A stretch of 64,000 nucleotides of DNA from Gammaproteobacteria bacterium (GCA_013152545.1 JAADGF010000068.1:1-64000), one strand, 5' to 3'. Positions 27,015-35,386 are shown, numbered from the stretch's first letter. Notes: a model not told the origin generated them from the letters alone. Numbers and translations are program-made.

Positions 27015-28019
27015 ATGTTTTATGAAGAACACCCATTTGCCCAATATGTTCGCATCCTCGGAAAAGGCCGCAAAGGCTCTCGGGCATTAAGTCAGGAAGA
27101 AGCTTATGCATCAATGTGCATGATTCTAAATGACGAGGTAAGCCCTGAGCAACTTGGTGCATTTTTAATGTTAATGCGGGTCAAAGAAGAAAACCCCGAA
27201 GAATTAACCGGCTTTGTAAAAGCTGTCAATGAGCACATTGCCATTCCCGATACCGCAGCGACAGTTCAGCTAGACTGGTCTTCCTATGCTGGCAAACGGC
27301 GACAATTACCGTGGTTTATACTTGCAGCACTTACCTTGGTGGAAAACGGTATCAGCGTCTTTATGCATGGAGCAAGTGGCCATACTAATGGGCGAATATA
27401 CACTAAGGATGCATTAAGCCAACTGGGCCTATCGCCTTGCAGCAGCATTGAAGAAGCCACCAGCACTATAAAAACCAGCCATTTTGCCTATCTCGATATT
27501 GAGTACTTGTGCCCAACATTACACCGCATTATTGAATTACGGCCATTATTAGGGTTACGCTCCCCAGTACATACCATTGCACGTATGATCAACCCTTTTA
27601 ATGCCCCCTATTTAATACAAGGCATATTTCACCCCGGCTATCAACCCACTCATCAACAAACAGCACTGCGCCTGAAACAACCGCACATGGCGGTGGTAAA
27701 AGGTGATGGAGGTGAAATAGAACGTAACCCTGACCTGGACTGCCTGGTACAGAGTGTACATGATGGCGTCATGTCTGACGAAACCTGGCCCGCCATGTTT
27801 AAACAACGCCATGTCAAAGATGCAGAAATGAAGACTGAGCGCCTAGGCCAATTATGGCGTGGTAAAATTGACGACGAATACGCAAATGCAGCCATTATCG
27901 GCACTCTGGCCATTGCATTAAAATTAATGGGCAAAGCAAACTCCATTGACGCCGCTGAAAAACTGGCGACCGACATGTGGTATGCGCGCGCCAAAGACAA
28001 ATACGGCAAAGCGGCGTAA
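27015..28019 (+). CDS. TrpD2/YbiB-like protein of the glycosyltransferase family 3 fold
   Basis: A 334-residue protein of the anthranilate phosphoribosyltransferase-like family. Features are a helical N-domain (ALSQEEAYASMCMILNDEV), DWSSYAGKRRQLPWFILAAL where TrpD has its Gly-rich phosphate loop, HGASGHTNGRIYTKDALSQL, and LGLRSPVHTIARMINPF. The YAGKRRQLPW signature points to the YbiB/TrpD2 group, which in E. coli binds nucleic acid and does not make tryptophan. No trp genes are nearby. It sits between dsrP and dsrN; the cluster location suggests a link to sulfur oxidation, but no reaction can be assigned. Confidence 0.82.
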   Translation: MFYEEHPFAQYVRILGKGRKGSRALSQEEAYASMCMILNDEVSPEQLGAFLMLMRVKEENPEELTGFVKAVNEHIAIPDTAATVQLDWSSYAGKRRQLPWFILAALTLVENGISVFMHGASGHTNGRIYTKDALSQLGLSPCSSIEEATSTIKTSHFAYLDIEYLCPTLHRIIELRPLLGLRSPVHTIARMINPFNAPYLIQGIFHPGYQPTHQQTALRLKQPHMAVVKGDGGEIERNPDLDCLVQSVHDGVMSDETWPAMFKQRHVKDAEMKTERLGQLWRGKIDDEYANAAIIGTLAIALKLMGKANSIDAAEKLATDMWYARAKDKYGKAA

Positions 28020-28160
28020 CACCCGCCTGCTGACGCCATGTCGCGCATACGCCAGGAAACGTATCAACACTATCCTTTTACGCCTAAAATTAATACGACT
28101 TAATGGATACCACTTGAAGGAACATCACATCACGATCTTGATATTAGAGTATCAAATATT

Positions 28161-29627
28161 ATGTCTCACGTTCTTATTTCAGCTGCACATAAATCTTCAG
28201 GCAAAACCACCATTAGCATTGGCCTGTGTGCGGCGCTAACAACATCCGGGCTCAATATCCAGCCCTTCAAAAAAGGCCCTGACTACATTGACCCCATGTG
28301 GCTGGCAAAGGCCGCTGGCCATGCCTGTCATAATCTCGATTTCAACACCATGGAACGTGAAGAGATCCACAGCACCTTTTATCACTATAGCCAAGGTGCT
28401 GACATTAGCATTATCGAAGGTAATAAAGGACTTTACGACGGCCTCGACCTACATGGCACTAACAGCAATGCAGCACTTGCCAGTTTACTGTGTGCACCGG
28501 TCATTCTCGTGATTGATGCCCGGGGTATGACGCGTGGCATTGCACCGTTAATCCTTGGATATCAGGCATTTTCGCCAACAATCAACATTGCTGGCGTTAT
28601 ATTAAATCAACTGGGTGGCAGCCGCCACGAATCAAAGCTGCGCAGCGTAATTGGTCACTATACAGATGTTCCAGTGATCGGCGCAGTCCACCATAATACC
28701 GAGCTGAAAATACTGGAACGCCATCTGGGCTTGATACCAAGTAATGAAATGGATGAAACATTACAACGCATTACTATTGCAGGGCAATACATTAAACAAC
28801 AAGTTGAAATGGACAAGGTAATTGAAATCGCCCATCAAGCCAAAACCCACGAACGGAATATGGTGCTGACATCAGCCCTTCTTCAAAAAAATCATTACTC
28901 GAGTGATGGCTCTAACCGCCAATACAACGACAAAACTAACAATGGTTTCAAACGTAGCCGCTGCCGTATCGGCATCGCACGCGACGCCGCATTTGGTTTT
29001 TATTATCCTGGAGACCTTGAAGCCTTTCAGCAGGCTGGCGCAACATTGGTTTATTTTGATACGCTAAACGACAATCGCTTACCCAACGTAGATGGTCTGT
29101 TTCTTGGCGGTGGTTTCCCAGAAACAAAAATGCAGGCGTTGACAAAAAATCGTAAATTACGCCACGCTATTTCGTCGGCCATCGAAGCTGGTTTGCCTGT
29201 TTATGCCGAATGCGGCGGACTTATGTACCTCACACGCAGCATTCAGTGGAATGGCGAAACATGTGAAATGGTGGGAGTAATACCTGCAGATACTATTTTA
29301 CATAAAAAACCAGTTGGCCGGGGATACGTACGTTTACAGGAAACCAGCGACCACCCGTGGCCCAGCGACCCAGCAGCCGAATTTGCAGCCCATGAGTTTC
29401 ACTATTCGAGCCTTGAAAATGTGGCAGAAAATTTAAATTTTGCTTATAGGGTACTCCGCGGCGAAGGCATTAACGGTACACAGGACGGTATTGTCTATAA
29501 AAACCTGCTTGGCTGCTATGCACACTTAAGAGACGTGCACCATAACCATTGGGTGCAGCGTTTCGTGGATTTTGTACTAAGCTGTAAAGACTCACAAAAA
29601 ATTAGCATTGCCAATATTAATTGTTAA
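28161..29627 (+). CDS. dsrN: DsrN, cobyrinate a,c-diamide synthase-like siroheme amidase
   Basis: A 488-residue glutamine-dependent amidotransferase of the CobB family. The N-terminal half has the ATP-binding P-loop AAHKSSGKTTISIGLCAAL and FKKGPDYIDPMWLAKAAG. The C-terminal half is a class I glutaminase: nucleophile Cys in YAECGGLMYL and a His in AHEFHYSS. In sulfur oxidisers DsrN amidates siroheme to form the siro(heme)amide of DsrAB. A CobB role in B12 synthesis is the alternative, but dsr context makes DsrN more likely. dsrR follows after 116 bp. Confidence 0.92.
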   Translation: MSHVLISAAHKSSGKTTISIGLCAALTTSGLNIQPFKKGPDYIDPMWLAKAAGHACHNLDFNTMEREEIHSTFYHYSQGADISIIEGNKGLYDGLDLHGTNSNAALASLLCAPVILVIDARGMTRGIAPLILGYQAFSPTINIAGVILNQLGGSRHESKLRSVIGHYTDVPVIGAVHHNTELKILERHLGLIPSNEMDETLQRITIAGQYIKQQVEMDKVIEIAHQAKTHERNMVLTSALLQKNHYSSDGSNRQYNDKTNNGFKRSRCRIGIARDAAFGFYYPGDLEAFQQAGATLVYFDTLNDNRLPNVDGLFLGGGFPETKMQALTKNRKLRHAISSAIEAGLPVYAECGGLMYLTRSIQWNGETCEMVGVIPADTILHKKPVGRGYVRLQETSDHPWPSDPAAEFAAHEFHYSSLENVAENLNFAYRVLRGEGINGTQDGIVYKNLLGCYAHLRDVHHNHWVQRFVDFVLSCKDSQKISIANINC

Positions 29628-29743
29628 TTCAGTGTTTAATTGACACTAACATTTCTCAGTGGCTACATTTAAATGTGACGACACATTAAGGCAATACATT
29701 TATAGTTTAACGGTATGAGCTCAATTATCTAAAAGGCAAAATC

Positions 29744-30058
29744 ATGATCACCCTTTCCCCTGAAGCGGTAAAACAAATCAATTACTCTGCCAAGCAATCC
29801 AACAGTGAAAACATGTGTTTACGCATCGCTGCAAAAGTCAGCCCAGATGAGTCAATCGATTACGGCATGGGTTTCGATGATGCAAAAGACGATGACATAC
29901 ACGTAACCTCCCATGGCGTGGAGATCGTGATAGCCCCCAGCAATGCAGAGTTACTCAATGGCATGCAGGTGGACTATGTTGAATTGGAACCCGATCACTT
30001 TCATTTTATTTTTAAAAACCCCAATGACCCCAAGTACAAACCACCAAAAGAACAGTAA
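29744..30058 (+). CDS. dsrR: DsrR, A-type carrier-like protein without cysteines
   Basis: A 104-residue IscA-fold protein: MITLSPEAVKQINYSAKQSN ..., DYGMGFDDAKDDD and GMQVDYVELEPDHFHFIFKN. The cysteines that bind Fe-S in A-type carriers are missing; the only Cys is in NMCLRIAAK. DsrR is reported to act after transcription on dsr gene expression and not as a cluster scaffold. It ends the recognisable dsr gene string. AAAGGC serves as ribosome binding site. Confidence 0.9.
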   Translation: MITLSPEAVKQINYSAKQSNSENMCLRIAAKVSPDESIDYGMGFDDAKDDDIHVTSHGVEIVIAPSNAELLNGMQVDYVELEPDHFHFIFKNPNDPKYKPPKEQ

Positions 30059-30270
30059 TCCAACTGCCACCCCAACCCGGTACAGCGACGAAAAAGTTAT
30101 CGGCTTAGCAATAGTAAGTACATAAAAAATAAGAATAAATCGCCCTGCTTAGCATCCTCAACCTCTGTTCCACGCTTGCCAGTTCATTTCATCCTTAACA
30201 ATTTCCAGCATTTAAAAAACCAAAAAAAATAGAGGCTCCTGAAACCAAAAATAACCATCAATAATCATAC

Positions 30271-30300
30271 TATACCCATAGCGTTTGAGATTTAGGCATA
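30271..30300 (+). repeat. Single terminus of element family A between dsrR and the sensor kinase
   Basis: The 20 bases tatacccatagcgtttgaga followed by tttaggcata match the ends of the family-A elements. No opposite end is visible nearby. The rest of the 369-bp spacer (30059-30427) shows no gene, and no strong terminator after dsrR. Confidence 0.6.
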
Positions 30301-30427
30301 TTACTCTAGAATTAACCCAAATCTGTTAAAATATAACCGTCTTTCATCATACCCATCAAAAAAATGCAACCAATTGTTTTATATTTTTGCTTGATGATAC
30401 ATACATTTTGGTGATATATACTGCATT

Positions 30428-32038
30428 ATGCGCTTACTTCCACTAATCTCGGATTGGCACCGAAAACGTACAGGCTTGATCAGCGGCGATTTATTATTTC
30501 CATTGATCGGAATTGCTGCGGTATTCATGGCATTAGTCAGCGGTAGCCTTTTATTAATGGCACATCCTGGGCAATCATTCGTTATCATCGGCCTCGAATT
30601 TCTGTTATTGGCCTTTGGTTTTTGTATGATTTACATCAGTCAGCGGCGCATTAAGCAAAATCTACTGGAACCGCTCTCGCAACTTCGTCACTGGGCACAT
30701 CGAATGCAGGGCGGTAACTTGTCAGCCCGCATTCCTGTACCTCAACAAGGCGAATTTGCCAAGCTCGCCAAGGATATAAATGATCTGGGAGAATCACTAC
30801 GGTCACTAAGCCGAGAAATGGACGATAACGTCAAGCGGCAAACCGAACGCCTGGAACAAAAAACCCGTACACTGGAAATTTTGTATGATGTCGCAGCCAA
30901 CAGCAACAACACCCACGACATCGAAGAATTATTAATTCGATGCCTCCATACACTGAATAATATTTTGCCTGTCAAAGCCGCCACAGCCAGGATATTAACC
31001 AAGGATAATCAGTTTCGTCTGGTCAGTTCCATCGGACTAACAGACATCATCAATGAGCACGAACGCATTGTCCCGGTTGAACGTTGTCTCTGCGCTCAGA
31101 ATTTCCAGCAAAGCGTGATTCGTTGCCAGATTAATCGCCCACTTTGTGGCAATTTACTCTCGAAATCACTACAACTGGCGCCAGAAACCCACATCATTGT
31201 ACTACCGTTACACTATCAGCACCGCACGCTGGGTATTTATCATTTGTTTCTCCCCAATAAAACCATCGAAAACGAAACAAACAACCTGTTAACCAATATC
31301 GCGCAACATTTAAGTCTGGCCATTGAAAAAAATCGACTGGATGATGAGTCAAAGCGTATAACCATTATGCAAGAACGTACTATGCTGGCTCACGAACTAC
31401 ACGACTCACTGGCGCAAACCTTAGCAAGTCTTCGCTTCCAGATAAGTCTCTTGGAAAAATCCATAGCCAACAATGTGACTGACGCTGCACAAAAAGAAGC
31501 TGCTCAATTGAAAGCCGGCCTGGATGAGGCCAATAATGAGTTACGAGAACTGCTAGCACACTTCAGAGTTCATATGGATGCACGCGGCCTAATTCCCGCG
31601 ACTGAAGCACTCATCAAACGCTTTAAAAATGAAAGTGGTATTAGTGTCTTCTTCCAAAATCAATGCCAAGATCTGAACCTGCCCCCAATACAGGAAGTAC
31701 AAGTATTGCACATCATTCAAGAATCACTGACGAATGCCCGCAAGCACAGCAACGCACAACAGGTGAGAATATTAATTCGCCAAAACAACAATACTTGTTA
31801 CCATGTACTGGTGGAAGATGACGGCGTTGGTATTAGCCATAAAACCATCGACGGTCAACCCGGCGAACACGTTGGATTAAGCATAATGAAAGAACGCGCT
31901 AGACGAATAAATGGTATATTAAGTATCGAATCCGACCCCGGAGAGGGGACTCGGATCGAACTGGACTTTTGCATTGACGACGATAAAACACCCCTTGATA
32001 ACAGTAGTAAACCATTGGCTTTGGCGACGAAAATATAA
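30428..32038 (+). CDS. NarX/NarQ-class sensor histidine kinase with four-Cys central module
   Basis: A 536-residue membrane kinase. Two membrane segments (about 21-44 and 50-70) are nearly adjacent, leaving almost no periplasmic part, so the nitrate-binding P-box domain of NarX is absent. A HAMP domain (about 75-130), a coiled coil and a GAF-like central domain (about 150-310) follow. That domain carries Cys at 220, 222, 233 and 240 (ERCLCAQN ... IRCQINRPLCGN). The HisKA_3 box has the phosphorylated His in ERTMLAHELHDSLAQTLASL, then a HATPase with VEDDGVGI and GLSIMKERA. The response regulator follows after 22 bp. Cytoplasmic redox or Fe-S sensing is inferred from the cysteines. Position just after dsrR suggests, but does not show, dsr control. 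Confidence 0.88.
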   Translation: MRLLPLISDWHRKRTGLISGDLLFPLIGIAAVFMALVSGSLLLMAHPGQSFVIIGLEFLLLAFGFCMIYISQRRIKQNLLEPLSQLRHWAHRMQGGNLSARIPVPQQGEFAKLAKDINDLGESLRSLSREMDDNVKRQTERLEQKTRTLEILYDVAANSNNTHDIEELLIRCLHTLNNILPVKAATARILTKDNQFRLVSSIGLTDIINEHERIVPVERCLCAQNFQQSVIRCQINRPLCGNLLSKSLQLAPETHIIVLPLHYQHRTLGIYHLFLPNKTIENETNNLLTNIAQHLSLAIEKNRLDDESKRITIMQERTMLAHELHDSLAQTLASLRFQISLLEKSIANNVTDAAQKEAAQLKAGLDEANNELRELLAHFRVHMDARGLIPATEALIKRFKNESGISVFFQNQCQDLNLPPIQEVQVLHIIQESLTNARKHSNAQQVRILIRQNNNTCYHVLVEDDGVGISHKTIDGQPGEHVGLSIMKERARRINGILSIESDPGEGTRIELDFCIDDDKTPLDNSSKPLALATKI

Positions 32039-32060
32039 ACTAAATATATAAAAGGTGTAG

Positions 32061-32729
32061 TTGACACACATGATAAATGTACTTTTAATCGATGACCACA
32101 CCCTTTTCCGCCTGGGACTTCAAGGTCTGCTGGAACGCAGCAACATCAATGTCATTGCTACTGCGAGCACCGGCCAGGAAGGCTTGCAACGAGCAAATGA
32201 ACACGCACCGCAAGTTATTTTACTGGACATGCGTATGCCAGACATGGATGGCCTAACGGTTTTAAGACAATTACGCGAACAGGGTATCACTGTTCCTATT
32301 ACGATGCTAACCACCAGTACGGATGAAAATGACTTAGTGGAATCATTAAGGGGGGGTGCCCAAGGTTATTTATTAAAAGACATGGACCCCGAAGAACTGG
32401 TCGCCGCGTTACACAAAATCGTAAAAGGCGAAACAGTTGTAGCCCCCCAACTCGCAGGAACACTGGCCCGGGCACTGCAAGAAAAACCCGCACCACAACC
32501 CCCGTCGACACCACTATCAGTATTGACACCTCGAGAAACAGAAATCATTCAGCACTTAGCCGAAGGCCAAAGCAATAAGGCAATTGCACGTGACCTGGGC
32601 ATTTCCGACGGCACAGTAAAACTTCACGTTAAAGCCGTATTACGTAAATTAAACTTACGCTCACGCGTGGAAGCGGCGGTAATTGCCGTTGAACAAGGCA
32701 TGGGAAAAAACAACATCAACAGAAATTAA
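32061..32729 (+). CDS. NarL/FixJ-family response regulator
   Basis: A 222-residue protein with a receiver domain (LLIDDHTLFRLGLQGLLE; phosphorylated Asp in VILLDMRMPDMDG; Lys in YLLKDM) and a C-terminal LuxR-type helix-turn-helix (LTPRETEIIQHLAEGQSNKA then ISDGTVKLHVKAVLRKL). A short Pro-rich linker joins them. It is the partner of the kinase 22 bp upstream. Targets are unknown; no NarL-type sites could be assigned by eye. Confidence 0.93.
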   Translation: MTHMINVLLIDDHTLFRLGLQGLLERSNINVIATASTGQEGLQRANEHAPQVILLDMRMPDMDGLTVLRQLREQGITVPITMLTTSTDENDLVESLRGGAQGYLLKDMDPEELVAALHKIVKGETVVAPQLAGTLARALQEKPAPQPPSTPLSVLTPRETEIIQHLAEGQSNKAIARDLGISDGTVKLHVKAVLRKLNLRSRVEAAVIAVEQGMGKNNINRN

Positions 32730-32836
32730 CAATTAACCCGTTTTCTGTGTTGGCATTTTGGTAGTGAGTATTGCGTTTACCGATCTCACGCTTGCCGTTA
32801 TCAATATGCCTTTCATAAAGCCCCCTGTCATCAGTA

Positions 32837-32925
32837 TATACCCAAAGCGTTTGAGATTTAGGTGTTAAGTGTGTGTCATATTCATTTCATAGCACCAAAG
32901 GTAGGCGCTTTTAGGCGAGGCAAAA
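32837..32925 (+). mobile_element. Half copy of a family-A inverted-repeat element
   Basis: tatacccaaagcgtttgaga begins about 90 bases that match, in inverted sense, the right half of the complete element at 33979-34186 (shared stretch includes tcatattcat-tcatagcacc and aggcg-tttttaggcg). The other half is missing. It fills most of the gap between the response regulator and the next minus-strand gene. Confidence 0.6.
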
Positions 32926-32948
32926 GTTTCTCTCCAGCCCTTACCCGA

Positions 32949-33350
32949 TTAGGCATTTTCTTGGCTTCCAAAGTAAATTAATCCACTCATTAGAAAGCAG
33001 AATATCCACTGACCAAGGACTAGTACTTGCTTGTTGTTAGTTCTTGAAAAAGCAACTGTGCCAAGCCATACAACGCCACATAAGAAAAAATAAATACTTA
33101 GTAACAATGAAATTTCTGTTTTTGCCTTTATCATTTCAGTGGTCGCTAACAATAGAAGCAAAACCCCTGCGAGAAATAAATCGACACTCACCCAATGCCA
33201 ACCACTTCTTACTTGCACCCATGTTTCCTTATTTTTGTTTGGAGAATTTTCGACTGGTTTTAGAGCTTTGTATTCCTTATCACCTACAAATGCGTGGGCG
33301 AAAAAAGCAACTAATGACAAAACTCCTGCGATGAGAATAGAAATATTCAT
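32949..33350 (-). CDS. Small four-helix membrane protein, unknown
   Basis: A 133-residue hydrophobic protein with segments at about 3-22, 52-72, 78-98 and 108-128. The N-terminal helix ends AFFAHAFVGDKEY. No family recognised with certainty. It resembles the protein encoded just upstream (33402-33782) in layout: an N-terminal helix followed by HA-x-x-G-[DE], then a W-H near the start of helix 2. The two are probably tandem paralogues, 51 bp apart and co-transcribed. Confidence 0.65.
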   Translation of the reverse strand: MNISILIAGVLSLVAFFAHAFVGDKEYKALKPVENSPNKNKETWVQVRSGWHWVSVDLFLAGVLLLLLATTEMIKAKTEISLLLSIYFFLCGVVWLGTVAFSRTNNKQVLVLGQWIFCFLMSGLIYFGSQENA

Positions 33351-33401
33351 ATTTTTCCTTTTGTTAATTTCATTGCATAATAATTAAATAACCATTTTCG
33401 T

Positions 33402-33782
33402 TCATCCTAGCCACACCAAGATAGCAACACAGAGCAACCCCGCCCAACCAGGGTGCTTTCCTTTGGTAGCAATTAGCACCATCAGAGAAGCGATAAACAT
33501 TGAAAACAGTATTGCATTTTCTACAAATACTTCAACGGTGGTTTGGGGAGAAGGAAGGGAAAGCCACAACAAAATCGAACCAAAACCCCACCCGAAAACA
33601 GTTACAATATGCCAGCTCGCCCACAGAATTCTCACATGTCGTTCTTTGAGAATAGTACCCCCATCTATCGGGATAAAAGTGTCCTTACGCATATGGCGAA
33701 AAATAAGTGTTTCACCTAAGGCAGAGTGAATAATTCCCACGACGATTGCCAGACAACCAGCTATAGCAAAATATGTATTCAT
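33402..33782 (-). CDS. Small four-helix membrane protein, paralogue of its neighbour
   Basis: A 126-residue membrane protein from the Met at 33782 (MNTYFAIAGCLAIVVGIIHS); the frame extends four codons further to 33794. It has four hydrophobic segments, HSALGETLIFRHM after helix 1 and WASWHIVTVFGWGFGSI in helix 2. It shares its plan with the following gene. Function unknown. Confidence 0.65.
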   Translation of the reverse strand: MNTYFAIAGCLAIVVGIIHSALGETLIFRHMRKDTFIPIDGGTILKERHVRILWASWHIVTVFGWGFGSILLWLSLPSPQTTVEVFVENAILFSMFIASLMVLIATKGKHPGWAGLLCVAILVWLG

Positions 33783-33908
33783 AAATTCCCTCATGGATAT
33801 TCGATGCTAAATATATTTCTACCTCATGCCAACATAACCGCGTGAGGTGCGAGCGTCCGGGGAACCTCCCCCGATTTCGCACACATAGCAGTTATACCAC
33901 ATGACCAA

Positions 33909-33977
33909 TCAGATCACCCCTACTTCAAACTCATCTGGCGTCATATACCTCAGTGATGAATGCAACCTTCTTTGAAT
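33909..33977 (-). pseudogene. C-terminal tail of an IS3-family transposase
   Basis: The minus strand reads RRLHSSLRYMTPDEFEVGVI and a stop. The R-x-HSSL-x-Y-x-TP-x-EFE pattern is the typical end of the IS3-family OrfB. Only about 22 codons remain; the fragment begins at the edge of the family-A element at 33979, which probably interrupted it. A GC hairpin at about 33848-33885 may be what is left of the IS end. Confidence 0.7.
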
Positions 33978-33978
33978 A

Positions 33979-34186
33979 TATACCCATAACGACTGAGGTT
34001 TAGGTATACCTGCACGCCCTATTGATTTCATCACGTTTGTTAAACTGCCTTGCAATAGAGCGACTATTACGCGTCGTTTTGCCTTTCTTAAAAAACCTAC
34101 TTTCGCCTAAAAACGCCTGCTTTTGGTGGTGCTATGCAATGAATATGACTCACATTTACACCTAAATTTCAAACGCTATGGGTATA
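33979..34186. mobile_element. Complete 208-bp inverted-repeat (MITE-like) element, family A
   Basis: It starts tatacccataacgactgagg and ends with the inverse, ...aaacgctatgggtata. The left half matches the half copy at 54330, the right half that at 32837, so it is the best full-length reference in the window. No coding capacity. It lies between an IS3 tail and a group II intron-like end. Confidence 0.7.
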
Positions 34187-34224
34187 AAAAAGCTGACATA
34201 TTCACTAACGCACCGATATGTAGT

Positions 34225-34335
34225 TCAAAGCGACAGCAAGTACGACTGAGGAACCGGATGCGGGAAAACTGCACGTCCGGGACTGCGCGGGGGCGGGGTT
34301 CCTGGAGACAGGGGCTCCTACCGCAACAGCTATAT
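34225..34335 (+). mobile_element. Group II intron-like 3' end (domain V-like hairpin)
   Basis: The stretch gaggaaccggatgcgggaaa then actgcacgtccgggac (about 34247-34285) folds like intron domain V: lower stem accgg/ccggg, an upper stem tgcgg/ctgca, and a GAAA loop. The common form is a hairpin with 'GAGCCGxATG ... GAAA ... CAxGTxCGG'. No reverse transcriptase frame precedes it, so at most the 3' end remains. Without a fold search this stays tentative. Confidence 0.5.
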
Positions 34336-34379
34336 ATTAAGTCCTCAGTTTTTATCAAAAAACTTGCAAATCTCTAGAG

Positions 34380-34400
34380 GTAATACTACAGCAGTATTAC
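34380..34400. promoter_or_regulatory. Palindromic operator candidate before vapB
   Basis: Arms gtaatact and agtattac with a 5-base spacer, ending 21 bp before the antitoxin start and just ahead of its GGAGG ribosome binding site. AbrB-like antitoxins commonly repress their own operon through such palindromes. Confidence 0.55.
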
Positions 34401-34421
34401 TATTTGTGTGGAGGTGTAAAA

Positions 34422-34643
34422 ATGCGAGTTACAATAAAAGGCCAAGTTACGATTCCCAAAGATATAAGAGAGGCTCTAGGAATATCTCCCGAAGCAGAAA
34501 TTGATTTTATTGAAGATGATGGCCGGTTTTATATAGTAAAAACTGATGAATCTAAAATAACAGGAAAATTTCGTAAATTCAGAGGAATAGCTTCAAGCAA
34601 AATGTCTACTGATGAAATTATGAGCCTTACAAGGAAATCATAA
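34422..34643 (+). CDS. AbrB/MazE-type antitoxin (VapB-like)
   Basis: A 73-residue swapped-hairpin DNA-binding antitoxin: MRVTIKGQVTIPKDIREALG then EAEIDFIEDDGRFYIVK, and an acidic/basic C-terminal tail that would bind the toxin. The start at 34422 is fixed by a GGAGG ribosome binding site (34410-34414). Its last base overlaps the first base of the toxin gene, so translation is coupled. It probably neutralises the PIN protein and represses the pair. Confidence 0.88.
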   Translation: MRVTIKGQVTIPKDIREALGISPEAEIDFIEDDGRFYIVKTDESKITGKFRKFRGIASSKMSTDEIMSLTRKS

Positions 34644-35056
34644 TGAACGGTATATTGGTTGATTCCTGCGTATTACTAGATTTATTCACCGATGATGAGA
34701 AGTGGGCTGACTGGTCAGAACATACTCTTGAAAAATTTAGCCAAATTAACTCACTGTATATCAATTCAATCGTATATACAGAGGTGTCTATAGGGTTCAA
34801 TAAGATTGAAGAAGTTGAAAATGCTATTGAGGCATTGGGTATTAAGGTATTAGAAATGCCAAGGGAAGCTTTGTTTTTAACTGGTAAAGCTTACATCAAA
34901 TACAGAAAAAATAAAGGCACCAAAATATCACCGTTACCTAATTTTTTTATTGGTGCTCATGCATCGGTAGCACAGTTTGGGTTAATGACTAGAGATCTAG
35001 CGAAATGCAAAACCTATTTTCCACAAGTGCAGTTAATTCACCCACATGAAAATTAA
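34643..35056 (+). CDS. PIN-domain toxin (VapC-like) with Asp-to-Asn change
   Basis: A 137-residue PIN-domain protein, the likely VapC partner. Acidic residues expected of the Mg-dependent RNase site are D7 (ILVDSCVLLDLF), E47 (VYTEVSIGF) and D118 (LMTRDLAKC). In its closest relatives a further Asp lies in the block LPDFFIGAHA; here the residue is Asn100 (PLPNFFIGAHASV), codon aat at 34940-34942, one base from gat. The enzyme may be weak or dead. Length is normal. It sits in a stretch filled with dead mobile DNA. Confidence 0.88.
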   Translation: MNGILVDSCVLLDLFTDDEKWADWSEHTLEKFSQINSLYINSIVYTEVSIGFNKIEEVENAIEALGIKVLEMPREALFLTGKAYIKYRKNKGTKISPLPNFFIGAHASVAQFGLMTRDLAKCKTYFPQVQLIHPHEN

Positions 35057-35069
35057 GCAGCTACCATCC

Positions 35070-35235
35070 CCCCCCCTGCCACAGGGGGAGTGAAACCGAA
35101 TCTCATCAACCGCTCAACTTTTGGCAGTCCGGCTTGTGCCAAAACACGATCGACGATGGAATAATGAAGATTAAGTCGGTTCACGATAGTGCCTACTTTC
35201 CAGTGCGCCACAAAATGATAACGTAGGGCCCTTCA
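35070..35235 (-). pseudogene. IS21-family IstA N-terminal remnant
   Basis: On the minus strand a short frame reads RYHFVAHWKVGTIVNRLNLH then YSIVDRVLAQAGLPKVERL. This resembles the start of IS21 IstA transposases (WKVGTIAR-x-L-x-xHxxTVxRVLAQAGLP). It is cut off on both sides. Poly-C near 35070 marks the edge. Confidence 0.6.
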
Positions 35236-35386
35236 TCGTTTCTCCTGCTGTTGCTTTCGACCGATAACGATATGTGCTATGTTTTTTTAGGAAACCTACT
35301 CGAAACAAGTCGCCACAGTGACGACCACAAAAATGACAGGCGTTGCATGGTCTCGCAACTTCGCTCCAGAATTGTAAAAAAAACCC

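Noticed and set aside
27015..28019. Anthranilate phosphoribosyltransferase TrpD for tryptophan synthesis
   Set aside because: The YAGKRRQLPW signature is that of the YbiB/TrpD2 group, and no trp genes are present.
28161..29627. CobB for cobalamin synthesis
   Set aside because: The family fits both, but no other B12 genes are near and the dsr context favours DsrN.
30428..32038. The kinase as a true nitrate sensor NarX
   Set aside because: The two membrane segments are almost adjacent, so the periplasmic nitrate-binding domain is absent.
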